A stretch of DNA of 64,000 nt from Hysterangium stoloniferum (GCA_015178975.1 WHVD01000139.1:1-64000), one strand, 5' to 3'; shown: positions 1-10,583, numbered from the stretch's first letter. Notes: generated by a model not told the origin, from the sequence alone. Numbers and translations: made by a program.

Positions 1-2020
1 CTATTCTGCTACTGAATGGGAAGCATTAGCAGCAAAGGAGGGACTGGTCCACTTTCAACCTTTCATTGAAGGTGAACATGTCCTGCTCATTACGGACCAT
101 GCAGCTCTGCAATGGGCTAGATCTTACGAGAACACTAATCGTCGACTAGCTGCATGGGGGGCAATATATGCTGCATTTCCAGGTCTCGAGATTTTACATC
201 GAGCAGGGCGAGTTCACAGCAACGTAGATCCACTGTCCAGACTCCCTCGGGTACCAGCCTTCGTGAGCCCTATTAGAGATGATTTGCAGGCTATCACCTC
301 GACTTCTCTGGACAAGAATACTGAGGAAAAACTATGGAAAGACGAACCCGCTAAGAAGGCGGTCTTCTCTACCATACTCGATTCTATGGAGCCTTTTGGA
401 GTAACTCAAAAGGTCCGACGGTCAGAATGGGATATTCATAACGCAATAAGGAATGACCAGGAAGACGAGTCCGACTTCGCATTGCGTCATCCTCAGCTAC
501 TAATCAGCATCGAGGAGGGATATATAAAGAAATTTCTAGAGGGTTATTCGAAGGACCCGGTTTTCAGGAATCTCTATGCTTTAGATACCCCTTCACCCAA
601 CGCAGTTGTTACTCCTTCTCACTACTTCGTGGGAGCAAACCGACTCCTGTACTTTCGTGACTCGGACTGGGAAAAGTCGAGTCTGTGTACCCAGAACCAT
701 GATTACCTCGATTCTAAGGTTGGTGCATGATAACCCTTTTGAGGGAGCACACGCCGGAGGCCAGCGGTTGTTCAACCTGATGAAAGACCGGTTCTTTTGG
801 CCGAGAATGCTACAAGATTGCGTGTCGTACGCGCGTACCTGCGATATCTGCCAAAAAACCAAAGTCGATCGCACCGCTCGTCAAGGAGCCCTCAGACCGG
901 CTGACGTACCTTTTAGGCCATTCGAGGTAGTTTCTATGGACTTTATCACTGGACTACCCGATTCAGGAAAGGATTCGTATTCCGCAGTCTTCGTTGCTGT
1001 TGATAAATTGACGCGCTACGCTATTACAATACCTACCTTTTCGAACCTTACCGCTGAAGGATTCACACGAATATTTGTCAAACAGGTAGCAAGCCCCTTC
1101 GGACTGCCCTCTCGAATAATCTGTGACCGGGATAAGAGATGGACCTGCAGGTTTTGGCGGGAAGTCTGTAAGATCTATGGTACCACCCTTGCGGTATCTT
1201 CGGCTCATCATCCTCAAACGGATGGGCAAACGGAGAATATGAACGCGACCATAGAACAGATGCTTCGAGCCTATTGTGCCTCTGCTAAAGAAAGCTGGTC
1301 CCAGTGGATTGAGGTAGTTGTTCACGCATACAACTCGACTGTTCACAGTTCCACAAACTACGCCCCGGCCTTCTTATTAATGGGATACCTCCCAAGAGGA
1401 ATGTCTCGAGTTCTAGGAGGTGACGAGCCCCTAGTTCCTAGAGAACTATCAGACAGCCCTATGGCCGACCAATGGATCCTCAAGCTAGAAAATCATCAGC
1501 AGATGGCGCGGGATTCCATCGCTCGAGCCCAAGAGATTCAAGCACAAGCGTATAACAAGAAGCAAAGACCTGTAGAAGATATCTCTGAAGGAGACTTTGT
1601 ATTGGTGAACCCCCACTCCCTCGAACTGGTGGAAGTCAAGGGAACGGGGAAGAAACTGATACAAAGACGGATTGGACCATTCGAGGTCCTTGAGAAATTG
1701 AACTCTCAAGTATTTAGGCTTAAGATTCCCCGGAGTACCCTATGCATCCAGTCATTAATCGGGATCATCTGCGGAAATATCAACCCTCTCCTTCCAAGCT
1801 AGGTCCGAGACCCCAACTTGAGAACCTAAGAGAGTTGAAATCAGATCACGAAGAATATGAAGTCGAAGCTATTGTTGGACATAGGAAACAGCAAAATCGT
1901 CTGCTATTTAGGGTGCGCTGGAAAGGTTATGGACCCGAGGAGGATTCGTGGTTAAGCAGCACTGACCTTAGAAACGCTCCAGCACTTTTGAGGGCATACA
2001 AGGCGCTGTTCAACATTTAA
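1..2020 (+). pseudogene. pol 3' part: RNase H, integrase, chromodomain (copy A)
   Basis: Fossil pol fragment. The RNase H end carries the chromovirus signature around ITDHAALQWAR (about 90-120). The integrase zinc finger (His-His-Cys-Cys type) is seen as CDICQKTK near 840-862. The catalytic core is marked by SMDFITGLP (about 935), a second aspartate near 1125 (ICDRDKRW) and the glutamate in HHPQTDGQTEN (about 1210-1235). A C-terminal chromodomain with VRWKGYGPEEDSWL ends at 2020. Chromodomains of this clade bind methylated histone H3 and steer integration to heterochromatin, which fits the nesting seen here. It is broken in a few places. Confidence 0.88.
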
Positions 2021-2275
2021 CGGGATATATGCGCTCAAGGAATCATCTATTCCCTCTTTTTTTGTAACTTCCTTTCAGAAATATCTCAGTTATTCGCGGA
2101 CACATTTCCCCAAAACCCGGCCACAATTAATGAATTCTTTTAACAACCAACCGAGCGGAGTTTCAATTCAATATATATAAAAAAAAAAGTACACGTAAAT
2201 TCGCATAAATTTTCTTTATCTTTCACACCACGTCCTTCTCTCTATCTTCAACTTCACCACTTTTATCGCGTTATA

Positions 2276-4309
2276 ATGCTCCCTTTCCAACAAAACAAGC
2301 AAGTCCTCCCTAAGTTCAAAAAGGTCCAGCGAGCCCCGACAGCCAGTACATCCACGACCGGCGGGGGATTCATCACCCGCGTGCCTCGTACAGACAATGT
2401 CGAGAGCAATTGGGGTACCCAGGAATCAACCCCCCTTTCGACTTTCTCCTTTGGTGATGAGCTGGGGAAAAGTACTGGTACGGATTGGAGCAAGCCGTTA
2501 GGCCCCTCCATCAGGCCATCATCTGAGGAAGTCGCTGCTAGCATGCGGAAGCAGGAAATGTTCATGGAAGAACACAACACAAGGAGACTCGCCCGCAAAA
2601 GAGAAAGGCGTGCTGAGTATAGAAGTCAACAGGAGGCGAGGGGAGCAAGAGAAGGAGTCCCTTCCAAGCGGCAGCGGCGTGAGTACAGAGCGCAGTGCGG
2701 AAACAGAGCTTCAGTGCCGATCCTTCCCCCCGCGGGAGAGAAATGGGCCGACTTTGCGGAGACCGATGATAGCGAGGGTGGGACACCTTGTATTAGGACG
2801 ACGGGAACCAAGAGCTGGAAGGAGAAGGAGGGTACCATCTTTTACGACTGGGAGCTACTTCGACACATTAAGTTGCAACGCATAGTTCTCACCCGAGGGG
2901 ACGGTCAAACGCTGCCCCAACAAGAAAAGGGATACCGTAGGGGACCAATTGAGTTTTCCTCGGATGAGGATGAGGAGGAGGACGAGAACAGGAATGGCGT
3001 GTATAGTATCCGATCTTTGGGAGAGGATTGCCATGAAGGGTTCCTTCTCCCATCTGAAGTTCGTTTCGTAACCAGTGACCCCAACCAAAGACAAACGCGG
3101 AGACCGTCATCCAGAGTATGGAGGGGTCACCGCCCTAGTCAACAGTCAATGGAATGCGAACCTTCCACGATTCCGGTCCCACATCTCTCGCCAACGTCGA
3201 GGCTCCTTCCCATCATTCACCCTACACACACTCCCTCAGCCCCGATTCTAACGCCTCATTTACCTCCCTCTTCAAACGCTGTACCAGTCCCAACCTCACT
3301 TGGGATGTCGAGGCCCCCTCCCATCCTTCACCCGACACACACTCCCTCTGCCCAACGCAAACCTTCCCCGATTCTGGCACCTCGTCTCTCTCCCTCCCCG
3401 AAAGCTATACCGGTACCGACCCAACTTCCGCAGTCACCAGGTATCCCTCCCGACTCTCCGTATTCATATTGCGTGTCCTTGGGTAGCCCTATCCAGGACC
3501 TTTTACCAGAGCGAATGGATGTCGATTTAGACCCCCCTACACCGGATGTCATTGATCCCCTGGCAAGCAGAAAGGTGAAGGAGATGCAGAAAGCCACCAC
3601 TCCTCTCCGAGAACAATCCCCTATTCCCGTCCTTGACAGCCCGGTTCCCCTCACTGAGCCCGTATCCACAACTTTCTGGATGCGAGTAGCCGTCAACTAC
3701 CCTTCCGAACAGTTTCCTGTCAGAAGGGTGCTATCAGAGCTCGTGCCAGTACTTCAACAACCGGTCCTTCAAGGGAGCCTCAAGGGTTGTCGCGGTCTGG
3801 CTCCGTTGTCGGAGATAATGGAGGATTTCTATCTCTCCTTCGAGGATCTCGCAGAGGGGAAGAACTTTGCACGAGCAGCACAGGAGATTAAACTCTCTAT
3901 GTTCCAGCACATCATAGTGGAGCTTCACCGTCTGCCCCCAGACTCAGCGAATGTCCTCTCTATTGCTGGCTTAGTAGATTTACTCGAGGCCCTCGTCCTG
4001 ACGCCTCCCACAGAGACCACCGTGCAACCACACGTTCCTGCCCTACTGCCCGTGTCTTCGTTTCCCCTCCCCAATGCTCCTCTTCTCGTGCGGATTTCCG
4101 CTCCGCCGGTTAGTGTCCGCGCAGTCGTTCGTTGCAGAGAGAAAGCCTACAGACGATGGGCTGACTCCTTGTACAGGAATCCTAGTGATTTGACTCGGGC
4201 GAGAATAGCTGAATCCTTCAGAGTAAAAAGGGAACGATGGGGAAACCTCATTTTGGACCTTGGGGGATCTTCACAGGAAGCTTGGGGCGGCGTCCCAGAT
4301 GCTCTTTGA
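2276..4309 (+). CDS. Extra ORF in env position of Ty3 copy A (677 codons), function unknown
   Basis: This long ORF lies between the chromodomain end of pol (2020) and the 3' LTR (4347). I do not recognise its family. Visible parts are: a short N-terminal MLPFQQNKQ start; a charged Lys/Arg/Glu-rich stretch (about residues 95-135); a conserved block with WADFAETDDSEGGTPC and FYDW (about 155-190); an acidic stretch (SSDEDEEEDE, about 228-238); DCHEGFLLP near 252; a long Pro/Ser-rich linker (about 285-460); and a C-terminal folded-looking domain with NYPSEQFPVRRVL and ending LGGSSQEAWGGV. I see no signal peptide, membrane helix or zinc knuckle, so it is not an ordinary env. Related ORFs sit in the same place at 7450-9931, 16755-18706 and 28817-31124. 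Confidence 0.75.
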   Translation: MLPFQQNKQVLPKFKKVQRAPTASTSTTGGGFITRVPRTDNVESNWGTQESTPLSTFSFGDELGKSTGTDWSKPLGPSIRPSSEEVAASMRKQEMFMEEHNTRRLARKRERRAEYRSQQEARGAREGVPSKRQRREYRAQCGNRASVPILPPAGEKWADFAETDDSEGGTPCIRTTGTKSWKEKEGTIFYDWELLRHIKLQRIVLTRGDGQTLPQQEKGYRRGPIEFSSDEDEEEDENRNGVYSIRSLGEDCHEGFLLPSEVRFVTSDPNQRQTRRPSSRVWRGHRPSQQSMECEPSTIPVPHLSPTSRLLPIIHPTHTPSAPILTPHLPPSSNAVPVPTSLGMSRPPPILHPTHTPSAQRKPSPILAPRLSPSPKAIPVPTQLPQSPGIPPDSPYSYCVSLGSPIQDLLPERMDVDLDPPTPDVIDPLASRKVKEMQKATTPLREQSPIPVLDSPVPLTEPVSTTFWMRVAVNYPSEQFPVRRVLSELVPVLQQPVLQGSLKGCRGLAPLSEIMEDFYLSFEDLAEGKNFARAAQEIKLSMFQHIIVELHRLPPDSANVLSIAGLVDLLEALVLTPPTETTVQPHVPALLPVSSFPLPNAPLLVRISAPPVSVRAVVRCREKAYRRWADSLYRNPSDLTRARIAESFRVKRERWGNLILDLGGSSQEAWGGVPDAL

Positions 4310-4346
4310 CACCTAGTATAGCACATCCCTTCGAACTGGGGGGCAC

Positions 4347-4987
4347 TGTAAAGGGTATGCATATATGCATACCTGGACTAAGGAATAATAACCGGATTAT
4401 AGTACTTTATTATTTACCTTTTATTTTCTTTCTTTATATTCTTTCTATATTTCGAGCACACCTTGATTTGTAGTTCGAAGCTTTGTGTATACGTATGGGT
4501 GCCCTCGGCGCCAAACGATAGACAACTTTTTACCCAGCAGACACCACTTCGTAACGACTCAGACGTCGAATAACGAGAGGTGTCAAGGGTAGTATCTCAG
4601 CTACCATAAAGGTAGCATTCTCTAGTCTACTAATAGCCTTTTGAACTCGAACCGCTAAGGTCGAGTTCCGCTTTCAAGACTTTGCACTCGTCGACACCGT
4701 AGTCGACTCACGCTACTAATACTCTATCCTAAACACTCAGTCTTTAGCTGAGTATCTTTCTTATTTCTAGCTACTAGTTGTACCGTAAAGGGTCAACTCG
4801 TTATCTTACTGTTCTAAGCCGTCGCGAGCAACTATACAGTTGCTCTTGAAGCGTTCAGTGCGTTCTTATACTAGTACTAACAGTCTAGTAGTCTATAGTA
4901 TTGTACTGACGGTCAATACTCTCTAATAGTAGTTGAATAAACACTATTCTTCGTATATAGAGCGGTCAGAACCCACCACTCTTCACA
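4347..4987 (+). repeat. LTR, family A1 (3' LTR of copy A)
   Basis: Starts TGTAAAGGG and ends CTCTTCACA (TG..CA), 641 bp, directly after the polypurine tract. A perfect 20-bp palindrome (GGTATGCATA followed by its complement) lies at 4354-4373. Downstream follows a series of short hairpins, for example 4600-4616, 4643-4668, 4690-4707, 4735-4753, 4826-4845 and 4898-4919. The bases after the LTR are CATGG; the matching 5' flank is outside the window. Confidence 0.92.
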
Positions 4988-5762
4988 CATGGATTCCAGG
5001 ACATTCTTCGTGAAAGGGACCAGAGGGTGTTCGTGTTGGCTCATCAAACCCATTGAGCAATTCCGCCATCATCCTGTTACATCTCTCCAGGTTGCGCATC
5101 AATCTTGACCTGAGAGTGAAGTAGGCGAAACACACATTCGAGGGTTTACCGTATATGGATTCCTTCAACATTTGAATGTATCTGAAATCCGTATCGACCC
5201 TTGGCATGATGTGGTTCCCTCCGAGCAATACATGCATAATCTGTAGCAGATCATCATGTACACAAAGTAAATCGGAGGGCAGAATGAACAGTTCCATCTT
5301 GATACTCGCTATTCCCTTTTCTCGGAAAAACATCACTTCGTTTGACCACTTTGGGATCAACTTTGTTACCTCGTCGAGAGTTCCAGGCCAAGTGAATAAA
5401 TCGTGTGCTGATATGATGCCATGATACCGACCTAGCCAAACTGCTACTGTTGCAGGCGTGGATGGGTATCTAGTCTTGTAATTCTTCGTGGCAGCGACAA
5501 CCTTATCTCTCGAAACTCGAGAAGTGTAGTAGGAGCTCCACTTCACATTGACAGGCTCCGAATAAAGTAGTTGGCCATGATGCTCGAGCATAACTTGTCT
5601 CGGCGGGAAGACCAGGGTATCCTTTATGAAGATGCGAGCATTTTGCCTTTCCAAGGGACTCGACTGCTCGAAGTTCGAGTTACCTTCCATTTGACCAGAT
5701 TCGCAACGCTCAGCGTGCGAGGAGTTCCAGATAGCCTTTTGCAAAGTTGCGAATGTTGACAC
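4983..5762 (-). CDS. Hypothetical protein, 259 codons, cut by an LTR
   Basis: An uninterrupted reading frame of 259 codons occupies the gap between LTR A1 (ends 4987) and LTR C (starts 5845). It starts MSTFATLQKAIWNSSH. I recognise no family; the sequence looks globular (many aromatic residues, no low complexity, no membrane helix). Its stop codon lies just inside the LTR terminus, so the natural C-terminus was probably lost when the element inserted. It could be a fragment of a host gene stranded among repeats, or part of an unrecognised element. It occurs once in the window. Whether it is expressed cannot be judged. Confidence 0.4.
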   Translation of the reverse strand: MSTFATLQKAIWNSSHAERCESGQMEGNSNFEQSSPLERQNARIFIKDTLVFPPRQVMLEHHGQLLYSEPVNVKWSSYYTSRVSRDKVVAATKNYKTRYPSTPATVAVWLGRYHGIISAHDLFTWPGTLDEVTKLIPKWSNEVMFFREKGIASIKMELFILPSDLLCVHDDLLQIMHVLLGGNHIMPRVDTDFRYIQMLKESIYGKPSNVCFAYFTLRSRLMRNLERCNRMMAELLNGFDEPTRTPSGPFHEECPGIHV

Positions 5763-5844
5763 CTCGCAGCTGTATAGTTAGAATTTCGTATTTGAATATA
5801 AGATTTTCTTCATAGGGAAAGTACGGTCCGGCCCGGATCACCAC

Positions 5845-6318
5845 TGTGAAGAGTGGAAGAAGTTCAGACTGTTCTATATACAAAGAAATGAGTAGAAGAG
5901 GAGGATATTGACCTATTCGGTGCAATATAAGAGAAAGTGAGAGAAAGAGCACGAGATGACGAAGGAGTCAACGAGTGTGATGGTTCGAGTGGAGGCCTCG
6001 ACTATTACAGTTCGAGGTCAGAAGTGTTTAGTAGTTCAGATATTGCTACTTATATAGTAGCTGACACGTTACCCTGATCACTGCTCGTAGTAGACCTAGT
6101 TTGTGTCTTACGAGTGGTGGTTCTTGGGTTAAAGTGTGTCTGAGTTCTAATTGGTGCTGAGTGCACCCACAAGTATACACAATGCTTCGAACTAATGAAA
6201 TATGCGATATTCGAAGAATATGAAAGATAGTAAAATATGAATAGAATATGTAAAATATAAATGAAATAAAAGGAGTGTTTTACCACAATGAAACTGTGGT
6301 AAAAGCATACTCCTCACA
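5845..6318 (-). repeat. LTR, family C, minus orientation
   Basis: 474 bp, TGTGAAGAGTGG..CTCCTCACA as read on the plus strand. The terminal hairpin with arms TTTTACCACA/TGTGGTAAAA is present near the right end. The flanks (ACCAC left, GCTAG right) do not match, so this copy has probably exchanged flanks by recombination, or one side was lost. Confidence 0.88.
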
Positions 6319-6549
6319 GCTAGGTACTCTACCATGACACCTCCCACATCCCGAATTCCCTCCATAGCTTGAGGTACTAGAACTCCCAGATGAATTACTA
6401 GGAGGTCCTCCTGATGGCAGAAAAGGGTTGGAGGAGATTGGCAGGGAATGGCGAGGATCGACTGGATTCAGCGATCCTCGACCAGCAACCTGACCAGCTA
6501 TACCCTCAGTGAATGCAGTGGAGAAAGACGGTCGACCCCTGTTGGCGAC
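6319..6549 (-). pseudogene. Ty3 gag fragment
   Basis: Short minus-strand piece of a Ty3 Gag, recognised by SNPFLPSGGPPSNSSGSS and GRPSFSTAFTEGIAG, which match the longer gag fragment at 31793-32479. It is a fossil remnant bounded on both sides by solo LTRs. Confidence 0.7.
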
Positions 6550-7180
6550 TGTGAAGAGTGGTAGAAGTTCTAACCGTTCTATATACGAAGAATATCGACC
6601 GTTGAAGTACGATACCATGATGTATTGACTGTCTAAGTCTAATACGGACCGAATGCGTATTGACTACTTAGTTCAATACGGTAGAGAGAAGTAGCTATCT
6701 AAAGTAAGGTAGATAGCTAGAACAAATAAGCAGAATCGACTGGTTAAGTGCGATTCTGGACAACTGCTCGAGTGCAAGTAGAGTAGTTAGAGAGTCGAAT
6801 AATAGAGTAGTGTGGATGTAGTCCATGCGAGTTGAGATAGGGATTGAGTTTCGACTGATACAGTTCGAAACTCAGTTTGAATGAGTAGCTAAAGCCCGTC
6901 TGTGATGGTTGAGACGATACACCAATCACAACTTACAGGACACTAACGGGTGTCTGGGTAAGTCGTGGTTGCGGTGTAAAAAGTGTCTGAGTTCTAAACT
7001 ACGGGCGCTAGAATACATAAGTCTGGCATGTGTGTGCCCACAAGAGTCGATGTACCGCATACATAGGTCGTCGAACTAATTATAGGTATAATGAAAGAGA
7101 GAAAATAGAAATAATAAAGGAAATATAGTAAGAGCACATCCGACTATATTTCCTGAGTGTATTTCACCATACCTCTCACA
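6550..7180 (-). repeat. LTR, family B, minus orientation
   Basis: 631 bp. The left flank is GCGAC (in gag) and the right flank is CTTGG (in the chromodomain end of another pol), so the two flanks come from different genes and do not form a target-site duplication. This is best explained by recombination between two family B LTRs at different insertion sites. Confidence 0.9.
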
Positions 7181-7449
7181 CTTGGTTAAACGGCAATGAC
7201 CTTCGTAACGCTCCCGCTCTCCTTAGAGCTTACAAGACTATTTATCGAATTTAATGATCATTTCACATCCTTACGACGACAACGCTGTTTATCTACTTCT
7301 AGCTCTACCCTCCCACCTTCTTCCCCCTCGGCCTTTCACTTCAATAACCGAGTGGAGCTTGAAATTAATATAAAATACGTAAATTCGCTAAAGAAAATTT
7401 TATTCCCCCTATCTCTTCCCTCCACGTCAACCTCTCTAATCAGTATACT

Positions 7450-9931
7450 ATGTTGCAGGAGCAGCAACCCAAACCCAAATTCCCCAACTTCAAAAGAATA
7501 CCGCGACCTCAACCTATTAATACCTCTACCACGCCGTCTCGTACTGAACAAGTCGAGCACTCCACGAACAACTCTGGAACGCCTTTGCCAATACCCTCTG
7601 CTGTGCAGGGCGACATCGTGGGAATGTCCACCAACTCGGGGAACGGGACCGCCTTTACTCCATACGCTCCTCTTCCCAGACCCCGATTTCCCAATTTCAA
7701 AAGAATACCTCGACCTCAAACTACAGTTCCTTCTGCCCCATCACCTCGAACAGAAACTGTCGAGCGCGTGGAGGAGACCTTGTCATCCACGAATCCTATG
7801 CAGACGGACTCTATTTCGAAAGCTGCACCATGGTCCTCTAATACTTGGGGGGCTCCCTCAGGAGCATGGAGCGAAACCCCACCACCTTCTCGTAGTATTT
7901 TCCCTTCTACCGAAGAGGAGATCAAAAGGAAATGGCAGTCTGAGGCTTTCTCGTCACAGGTTCAGGAGGAATTGAAAACGCTTAAACGGAAGAGGAGAGA
8001 GGAGTACTTGGAAGGACAGCGGAGGATGGGGGCTAGGGATAATGTCCCTTCAAGGCGGACACGGCAGGAATGGAGGAGAATGGAAGGGCACGATAATCCT
8101 TCAATCATCGCTCCCCCTTCGGGTCATAAATGGATGGATTTCGCTGAAATGGATTGCAGCCACGGGGGCACGCCATGTGTTCGGAGTGTAGGACAAAAAA
8201 GTAGGAAAGGAAAAGACGGGGTCACCTTCTACGATTGGGGACAAAGTACAAAGGATCAAATTACAAAGTATTGCATTGCGACGTGGAGATGGAGTTGCAC
8301 TACCTCCCAGACCCCCTTCACAACGTGGACCTCAGGAATGGACCTACCGGATGGGGCCCGGTGATCTTTCATCTGACTCGGAGGACGACCAATCTCAATA
8401 CCCCGCCTACAATAGCAAGTACCTCGGTGCTGACTGCCATGAAGGTTTCCTACTCCCTGACAACATTCACTTCTTCACGAGTGATCCTAACCAATGACGA
8501 AAGCTACCAACTTCCGTCAGAGTTTGGAGAGGGTATCGTCCAGCAGACTCTGCGACCCCATCCAGTTCCTCTCATCTCCCTCCACCTCCGCCGGTCTCTT
8601 CCGTACCCACATTACAGCGCTTTACACCCTTTTCAGAGTTACCAGGAAGTCTTGTACCATCCGCCGAGCTGCCTTCTCTTCCCCCTATACCACTACCCCT
8701 CCCCTTCGCAGGACATTCCCTGATATCACCGTCCTCATCCATACCCAAGCCTTCTCCAGCACTGCAGTCAATCTCACCCCTTCGCAGGTCACCTGACCCT
8801 CTCGTCGCCTCCCATTCTACTCCGATGCCTTTAGTCCCTGCAGTGTCTAACATTCCCCTCACTTCCTTGACAACTCGGAGTCCACCGCCCGCCTCTCCCT
8901 GCTCCCCTTGCATTTCTCTGGGAAGCCCCATTCAGCATCCTAACGATACATTAATGGATATTGATCACCCTATCCTGGAAGTTCTCGCAATGCCTATGGA
9001 GGAAGTCCTCGAGGTGCCTCTCTCAGCCACAGACGTCTCCAAAGAACCCCCCCCGGCAATGGAAGTCTTTGAGGAGCCTCCCCCCTTAAGCGAAAAAGCA
9101 AAAGGGAAACGAAGAACCGATACTCAAGCCGACGAGCCCCTTGTCATTGACCCCCCCCCGGCCCACCCCATTCGCAGCCCCCCGCCACAGCCATCCTCTC
9201 CCCTCCACTCTGAGGATACGGCTGGCCCCTCCCGTCCCTTCCAGTCAAGTTGGATGCGCCTGTCCATTAATTACCCCTCCGACATCTTTACCGTGGGATG
9301 CACATTAACGCAATTGGGACCAACCCTGCGGCACCCCCTTCTTAAAGGGCATATCCAGGGGTATAGTGGGTCTCTCACGTTGTCGGACCGCATGAGTGCG
9401 TTTTATCTACACGTCAACGACCCTAAGGAACAGCTGCGTTTAGTGGAGGATATCGAACGGGTGGAACTCTCCATGTTTCGGTCCTTACTTGTCAACTCTT
9501 CTTGTGTTCTTCCTGACCACACACCAATCCACTCTGCAGTGGACCTCGTTGACTTTCTGGAGCAACTGTTGCCAGATTCGGACACCTCGAGAGGAATCCC
9601 CCCTGGGGGAGACACGAGCTCCACACCGCTCATCACTCCTACCCCGCCATCACTACACCCTCGACCCCCTCTCATTGCCCGTATTACTGACGCTTCCGCT
9701 GACCGCGTTCGCGCCATAATCCGAATGCGCCAGAAGGCCTACGGTCATTGGGTCTCATCGATCCAAAAACTGGATGGGTTGACATCCGCCACTGACGCTT
9801 CGAAGTGGGAGGACATCGCTCTTTCCTTTCGTGCCAAGCGTCTCGCCTGGGGCAACGCTATCCTACACCTTGGGGGTTCATCGCAGGACGCATGGGGAGG
9901 AGTTCCAAGCGTCCTTCGACATCTTCTTTGA
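7450..9931 (+). pseudogene. Extra env-position ORF of the family B Ty3 element (broken)
   Basis: Diverged homologue of the ORF at 2276-4309. Shared blocks are the MLQEQQPKPKFPNFKRIPR start (compare NKQVLPKFKKV), KWMDFAEMDCSHGGTPC, FYDW, DCHEGFLLP, NYPSDIFTVGCTL and the terminus LGGSSQDAWGGV. The Pro/Ser-rich middle has drifted strongly while the blocks are kept, which suggests the protein was under selection before decay. The copy is broken (a small number of breaks). Confidence 0.75.
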
Positions 9932-9956
9932 CATAGCTCTTCGACCTGGGGGGCAC

Positions 9957-10583
9957 TGTGAGAGGTATGGTGAAATACACTCAGGAAATATAGTCGGATG
10001 AGCTCTTACTATATCTCCTTTATTATTTCTATTTTCTCTCTTTTATTATATCTATAATTAGTTCAATGACCTATGTATGCGGTACATCGACTCTTGTGGG
10101 TGCATACACAGACTTATGTATTCTAGCGCCCGTAGTTTAGAACTCAGACACTTTTTACACCGCAACCACGACTTACCCAGACATCCATTAGTGTCCTGTA
10201 AGTTGTGATTGGTGTATTGTCTCGACCGTCACAGACGGGCTTTAGCTATCTACTCTATCAGAGTTTCGAACTGTACCAGTCGAAACTCAATCCTTATCGC
10301 TACTCGCATGGACCACATCCACACTATTCTATTATTTGACTCTCTAGTACTCTACTTTACTCTCGAGCAGTCGTTCAGAATCGCACTAGACAGTCGATTC
10401 TACTTATTCGTTTTAGCTCTCTACCTTATTCTAGATAGCTACTTCCTTCTACCGTATTGAACTGAGTAGTCAATATGCGTTCATTCTGTATTAGACTTCG
10501 ACAGTCAATACATCTTAGTGTCGTACCTAAACGGTCGATATTCTTCATATATAGAACGGTTAGAACTTCCACTACTCTTCACA
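9957..10583 (+). repeat. LTR, family B (3' LTR)
   Basis: 627 bp, TGTGAGAGG..CTCTTCACA, directly after the polypurine tract. Right flank GTTAG. It carries the family B hairpins, for example the arms GAGTTTCGA/TCGAAACTC around 10260-10288. Confidence 0.92.

Larger units (their letters stand above)
1..4987 (+). mobile_element. Ty3/Gypsy chromodomain element, copy A (3' part with 3' LTR)
   Basis: The window opens inside the pol gene of a chromovirus-type LTR retrotransposon. In order it shows the RNase H/connection region, integrase, chromodomain, a spacer with an A-rich stretch, a long extra ORF (2276-4309), a GGGGGG polypurine tract at about 4338-4343 and a complete A1-type 3' LTR. Gag, protease and reverse transcriptase lie outside the window. 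As a fossil it looks only lightly broken in the visible part (a few breaks in pol, none obvious in the extra ORF). It closely resembles copy D (26598-31792) by eye, so both are probably young. The 5' LTR is not visible, so it cannot be dated by LTR comparison. Confidence 0.9.
7181..10583 (+). mobile_element. Ty3/Gypsy element, family B copy (3' part)
   Basis: Begins with the last codons of a pol chromodomain (LRNAPALLRAY, ending with a stop at about 7251). This is followed by the same kind of spacer as copy A (CCGAGTGGAGCTTGAAAT, then an A/T-rich stretch), an extra ORF related to that of copy A, a GGGGGG polypurine tract (about 9948-9953) and a complete family B 3' LTR. It is a diverged sister family to the A1/A2 elements with the same gene order. 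Fossil, broken in several places; no 5' half is visible. Confidence 0.85.

Noticed and set aside
2276-4309. Retroviral-type envelope protein
   Set aside because: No signal peptide, membrane helix, furin-like site or cysteine pattern is visible despite the env position.
7196-7975. Long open frame rich in Ser/Leu/Pro over the family B element
   Set aside because: It overlaps the real extra ORF (from 7450) in another frame and the first part is spacer; composition is that of a frame shadow.
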